NCBI GenBank assembly: GCA_029261955.1
Contig: JAJDAI010000165.1
Location: 1 to 6,940, forward strand
From: Deltaproteobacteria bacterium
GTDB taxonomy: Bacteria > Myxococcota_A > UBA796 > UBA9615
DNA: 6,940 nt
Direction of reading: 5' to 3'
Positions 5,006 through 6,940 of this stretch are shown in pieces (the stretch's first letter is position 1; the number at the start of each line of letters is the position of its first letter). Under the pieces are notes generated by a model. That model did not search any database and had not been told where the DNA came from. It was given only the letters and a program-made list of their open reading frames with translations. The position numbers and the translations under genes are program-made.

Positions 5006-6706
5006 CTAGATCTGTTCCCAGACGACGTAGTGCACGAACTCGGTGTTCGACTCGAGCTGAAGGGTGACGCTCTCGGGCTCGAGGCGGCGGGCCCGGACGT
5101 AGCGCGGTCCGTTGTTGTTGGTGTCGTGCACCATGAACAGGCCGTTGACCGCGTTGTTGAACATGCCGCCGGGCAGCGACTGCGTGCAGTTGTTCGAGTT
5201 GGGCGAGCAGGCGTTGTTGATGTTCCAGACGCCCGCGTAGAAGTGGTAGCGGCCGTAGAAGTACTCGCCCGGATCCAGGGCGATGTAGCTGAGCGCGTCC
5301 ACGCTGCCGTCCAGCCAGACCTCGAAGCCGCTCACGCCCACCTGGTTGATGAGGCGCAGGCGCGTGCCGCCGTTCTGGTCTCCGGTCTCGTCGATGTGCG
5401 CGATGACCACCGGCGGCGCCTGGAAGGCCTGGCTGAAGAAGACCGCGGAGCCGCTGGCGATGGTCGGGGCGCCCTGGAAGACGCCGGCTTCGATGTTCTT
5501 GCCGTCGACGACGTGGCGTCCGGGGTCGATGGCCAGCCAGTGCAGCGCGTCCAGGTTGCTGCTGCAGCGCAGACCCGCGCGGTTGGGCCAGCTCTGCTGG
5601 GTTCGGATCCAGCTGGCTCCGCTGGCGCTGAGGCTCTCGTCCATGCCGGCCACGAAGACGGGCTCGGCGTCGAAGGCGCGGGGGTAGTTCACCCAGCCGA
5701 CGTTGGTGCCGCTGCTCGCGGTGCAGAAGCTGGGCTCCATGCCCATGAGCAGCAGGGGGTCGTCCAGGAAGCCGAGGTTCTCGCCGCCCACGCTCAGCGT
5801 GCCGTCCACCGTGAGCGAGCCCGTGATCGTGAGGTCGCCGCTCACGCCGAGGTCCCCGATGACGTCGGTGTTGCCCGTGATCGTGCCGCCCGTGAGTCCG
5901 TGCACCGAGGTCACGTCGTCGCCGGTCTCGCAGAAGATCGTGCCGTCGGGGTTGATGCCGGCCACGAAGTCGCCGTCGCTGCAGAGCTGGTCGCTCATCG
6001 CGAAGTCGAGGCCGCTGTAGAGCGAGTCGGAGTCGGGCTGGCAGTCGGGCTGGCCGGTGGGCGTGATGCCGACCATCACGAAGCCGTTGACGCACTGGGT
6101 GCCCGACACCGCGAAGTTGGTGCCGTCGTAGACCGCGCCCTGGTCGGTCAGGCAGATGAGCGCGCCGTCCACGTCGATGCCAGCCACGAAGTCGCCGCTC
6201 TGGCACTGCTGGTCCCAGCTCGCCGGGGCGGCGCAGAGCAGCTCACCGCTGGCGTTCAGGCCGATGGCCACGGCGTTGCCCGCGCAGCCCTGGTCCCCGA
6301 GCACGGCCTCGGCCGGCAGGGCGTCGACGCCGACCGAACCCGCCAGCTCGGCGTAGCCCGCGTAGGGCGAGGAGCCGACAAAGACGCGCGGCATCTCGCC
6401 GTCGGTGCCCACCGAGATGCCCAGCCACAGGCCGTCGTGGCCGGCGAAGAGGCTCGCGCTGAGGTCGTTGCTCTCGCCGAGGTAGGCGCTGAAGAGCCCG
6501 TCGGTGAAGGAGATGGTCTGGCTCTCGGCCCACTGCGCCGTGCCCCCGGTCTCGGCTTCGTAGAGCGCGAAGCTGAGCTCCACGTCCCCGTCGATGGCCC
6601 CGTCGTCGGCGTCCGTGAGCACGCCCTGGACCGGGTAGAAGGGGTTGCTCTGAGCGAGGGCCGGGCTGGCGATGAGCAGCGCGAGCAGGGGGAGCAGCAG
6701 ACGCAT
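5006..6706 (-). CDS. Secreted modular protein: VQG-type beta domain, Cys-pair repeats, H-type-lectin-like modules
   Basis: From ATG 6704-6706 the protein is 566 residues (stop TAG 5006-5008). It begins with a classical signal peptide (MRLLLPLLALLIASPALA, cut before QS at 19). Residues about 22-120 form a beta domain starting FYPVQGVLTDADDG, with LSFALYEAETGG, a DGLFSAYLG strand and an ending of PRVFVGSSPYAGYAE; this module is common at the N-terminus of secreted or fibre-like proteins. Residues 138-259 hold four cysteine-pair repeats. Residues 269-308 are Gly-rich short beta repeats (GDLGVSGDLTITGSLTVDG). The C-terminal part (about 333-566) holds three related modules with 'FxxxPxVxxxxDE' and 'LxxxAxDPGxxxxG' motifs resembling H-type lectin domains. 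It is probably extracellular or on the outer surface, perhaps binding glycans. An upstream GTG (6716-6718, GTGA overlap) would add four residues, but GAGG 6 bases before the ATG favours the ATG. Function is unproven; there are no protease or enzyme motifs. Confidence 0.9.
   Translation of the reverse strand: MRLLLPLLALLIASPALAQSNPFYPVQGVLTDADDGAIDGDVELSFALYEAETGGTAQWAESQTISFTDGLFSAYLGESNDLSASLFAGHDGLWLGISVGTDGEMPRVFVGSSPYAGYAELAGSVGVDALPAEAVLGDQGCAGNAVAIGLNASGELLCAAPASWDQQCQSGDFVAGIDVDGALICLTDQGAVYDGTNFAVSGTQCVNGFVMVGITPTGQPDCQPDSDSLYSGLDFAMSDQLCSDGDFVAGINPDGTIFCETGDDVTSVHGLTGGTITGNTDVIGDLGVSGDLTITGSLTVDGTLSVGGENLGFLDDPLLLMGMEPSFCTASSGTNVGWVNYPRAFDAEPVFVAGMDESLSASGASWIRTQQSWPNRAGLRCSSNLDALHWLAIDPGRHVVDGKNIEAGVFQGAPTIASGSAVFFSQAFQAPPVVIAHIDETGDQNGGTRLRLINQVGVSGFEVWLDGSVDALSYIALDPGEYFYGRYHFYAGVWNINNACSPNSNNCTQSLPGGMFNNAVNGLFMVHDTNNNGPRYVRARRLEPESVTLQLESNTEFVHYVVWEQI
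5009..5707 (-). repeat. Three tandem H-type-lectin-like modules in the secreted protein
   Basis: At protein level, module 1 contains YPRAFDAEPVFVAGMDE and, later, ALHWLAIDPGRHVVDGKNIEAGVF. Module 2 contains FSQAFQAPPVVIAHIDE, GFEVWLDG and ALSYIALDPGEYFYGRYHFYAGVW. Module 3, ending at the C-terminus, contains MFNNAVNGLFMVHDT, YVRARRLEPESVTL and FVHYVVWEQI. Modules 1 and 2 align without long gaps over about 75 residues; module 3 is shorter and diverged. The pattern 'F...F..PPVV......D......R......V...GF' followed by a strand with an aromatic and A resembles the H-type lectin (discoidin II / Helix agglutinin) fold. This is a visual comparison only. Confidence 0.6.
5783..5902 (-). repeat. Glycine-rich short beta repeats (stalk-like stretch)
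   Basis: It encodes a run of 6-residue-like units with the pattern G-[DSN]-[LT]-x-[VI]-x (for example GDLGVS, GDLTIT, GSLTVD, GTLSVG). Such units are usual in beta-helical or trimeric stalk segments of fibre-like proteins. It lies between the cysteine repeats and the lectin-like modules, where a spacer would be expected. Confidence 0.55.
5930..6295 (-). repeat. Four cysteine-pair repeats with identical 17-residue Cys-Cys spacing
   Basis: In the 566-residue protein, cysteine pairs fall at 141/158, 168/185, 205/222 and 242/259. All four fit C-x(7)-G-[IL]-x(3)-G-x(3)-C exactly, three are preceded by D-Q-x, and most contain GDFVAGI or a close variant. Repeat starts are 27, 37 and 37 residues apart. 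The even Cys pairing in an exported protein suggests one disulfide per unit. This is seen directly in the sequence; the disulfides are inference. Confidence 0.85.
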
Positions 6707-6712
6707 GGCGGG

Positions 6713-6716
6713 CCTC
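6713..6716 (-). promoter_or_regulatory. Ribosome binding site choosing the ATG start of the secreted protein
   Basis: GAGG on the minus strand, 6 bases before ATG 6706. It overlaps the stop codon (TGA 6715-6717) of the upstream gene. This spacing supports ATG over the GTG at 6716-6718 and implies that the two genes are co-transcribed and translationally coupled. Confidence 0.6.
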
Positions 6717-6940
6717 ACTTGCGCATCGCGGCGGGGCCGAGACGCAGGCGGTGGGTGGCGGATTCGCTGGTGCCGACGGGCGTCTGCGGAGCCACGAACA
6801 GGTCGAGCTTGTACTGGGCCGACTCGACGTGAGCGCCGCCGCCCGTGAGGCTCACGAAGGGCCTCACGTTGGGGTCGGTGGCGTCGTCGTCGTCGTCTGG
6901 GGTCGCGTCGTCGTCGTCCGCGCTGGAGTCGTCGTCGTCG
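6715..6940 (-). CDS. C-terminal end of a protein with an Asp-rich linker (start outside the window)
   Basis: The last 74 codons are visible, ending at TGA 6715-6717. The visible part opens with Asp-rich heptads (DDDDSSA, DDDDATP, DDDDDAT), a flexible acidic linker of the kind often found behind the lipid-anchored cysteine of outer-surface lipoproteins in Myxococcota-like bacteria. A short domain follows: VRPFVSLTGGG, then ESAQYKLDLFVAPQTPVG, then ESATHRLRLGP, which is a duplicated 'ESAxxxLxL' motif 20 residues apart. This resembles the small beta-strand segments found in secreted proteins of these lineages. The stop lies 8 bases before the ATG of the secreted modular protein, so the two probably act in the same place, at the cell surface. 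No enzyme motif is visible. The reading frame is supported by the coherent composition and the stop/start arrangement. The function is not known. Confidence 0.72.
   Translation of the reverse strand, partial: DDDDSSADDDDATPDDDDDATDPNVRPFVSLTGGGAHVESAQYKLDLFVAPQTPVGTSESATHRLRLGPAAMRK
6883..6939 (+). repeat. GTC trinucleotide tracts encoding the aspartate blocks
   Basis: Three pure (GTC)n tracts read on the plus strand, with n = 5 at 6883-6897, n = 4 at 6907-6918 and n = 4 at 6928-6939; the last runs to the window edge. On the coding strand they are GAC codons only, giving Asp blocks. Using one codon throughout makes them liable to slippage, so linker length may vary between strains. Confidence 0.8.

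Noticed and set aside
4542..6206. 554-codon open frame on the minus strand in another frame
   Set aside because: It spans the gap between two well-supported genes in a shifted frame, and its product is Arg/His/Pro-rich with no domain pattern.
5930..6295. CRISPR-like or DNA-level tandem repeat
   Set aside because: The periodicity is in the protein (Cys and Gly positions). The DNA units are not identical and the spacing between units differs.
5006..6706. Prophage tail-fibre gene
   Set aside because: It has a clear signal peptide, and no phage structural, lysis or integration gene is nearby.
4301..6832. Long open frame on the plus strand (about 843 codons)
   Set aside because: It is antisense to the kinase and the secreted protein, rich in Ala, Val, Glu, Asp, Gly and Arg without motifs. 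The minus-strand genes have signal peptides, catalytic motifs and repeats, so they are the real ones.

Overview
The window is about 6.9 kb of very GC-rich bacterial DNA (roughly 70% by eye, with G/C strongly preferred at third codon positions). All six supported genes lie on the minus strand and are packed tightly. Read in the direction of transcription, from the right edge to the left edge, they are: the C-terminal end of a protein with an acidic aspartate linker (6715-6940, start outside the window); a large secreted protein of modular, repeat-rich design (5006-6706); a phosphotransferase/kinase of the APH fold (3905-4933); a small DUF6285-type protein (3472-3903); an acyl-CoA dehydrogenase (2282-3475); and the first 732 residues of an exported HEAT-repeat protein that runs off the left edge (1-2197). 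There is no gene-free stretch over 300 bases. The gaps are 8, 72, 1, -4 and 84 bases. I see no tRNA, rRNA, CRISPR, insertion sequence or phage gene.

The metabolic core is the kinase, DUF6285 and acyl-CoA dehydrogenase trio. Its order and families match lvaA-lvaB-lvaC of the Pseudomonas putida levulinate pathway. There, a 4-hydroxyacyl-CoA is phosphorylated on the 4-hydroxyl by LvaA with LvaB, and LvaC removes the phosphate to give an enoyl-CoA that can enter beta-oxidation. The animal proteins ACAD10 and ACAD11 carry the same kinase and dehydrogenase domains in one chain. The acyl-CoA synthetase, lvaD-type dehydrogenase and regulator of the Pseudomonas operon are not in this window, so the natural substrate (levulinate, gamma-lactones or 4-hydroxy fatty acids) is open.

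The two right-hand genes form a separate surface or secreted unit. The 566-residue protein has a signal peptide, an N-terminal beta domain of the 'xxVQGxLTDxxG' type, four cysteine-pair repeats of identical spacing, a short glycine-rich beta-repeat stretch, and a C-terminal half of three related modules that resemble H-type lectin domains. The upstream partial gene ends in an Asp-rich heptad linker followed by a duplicated 'ESAxxxLxL' motif.

The Asp-rich linkers, very high GC, exported HEAT protein and modular secreted protein suggest a Myxococcota or related deltaproteobacterial lineage, probably environmental. That placement is inference from style, not from a marker gene.
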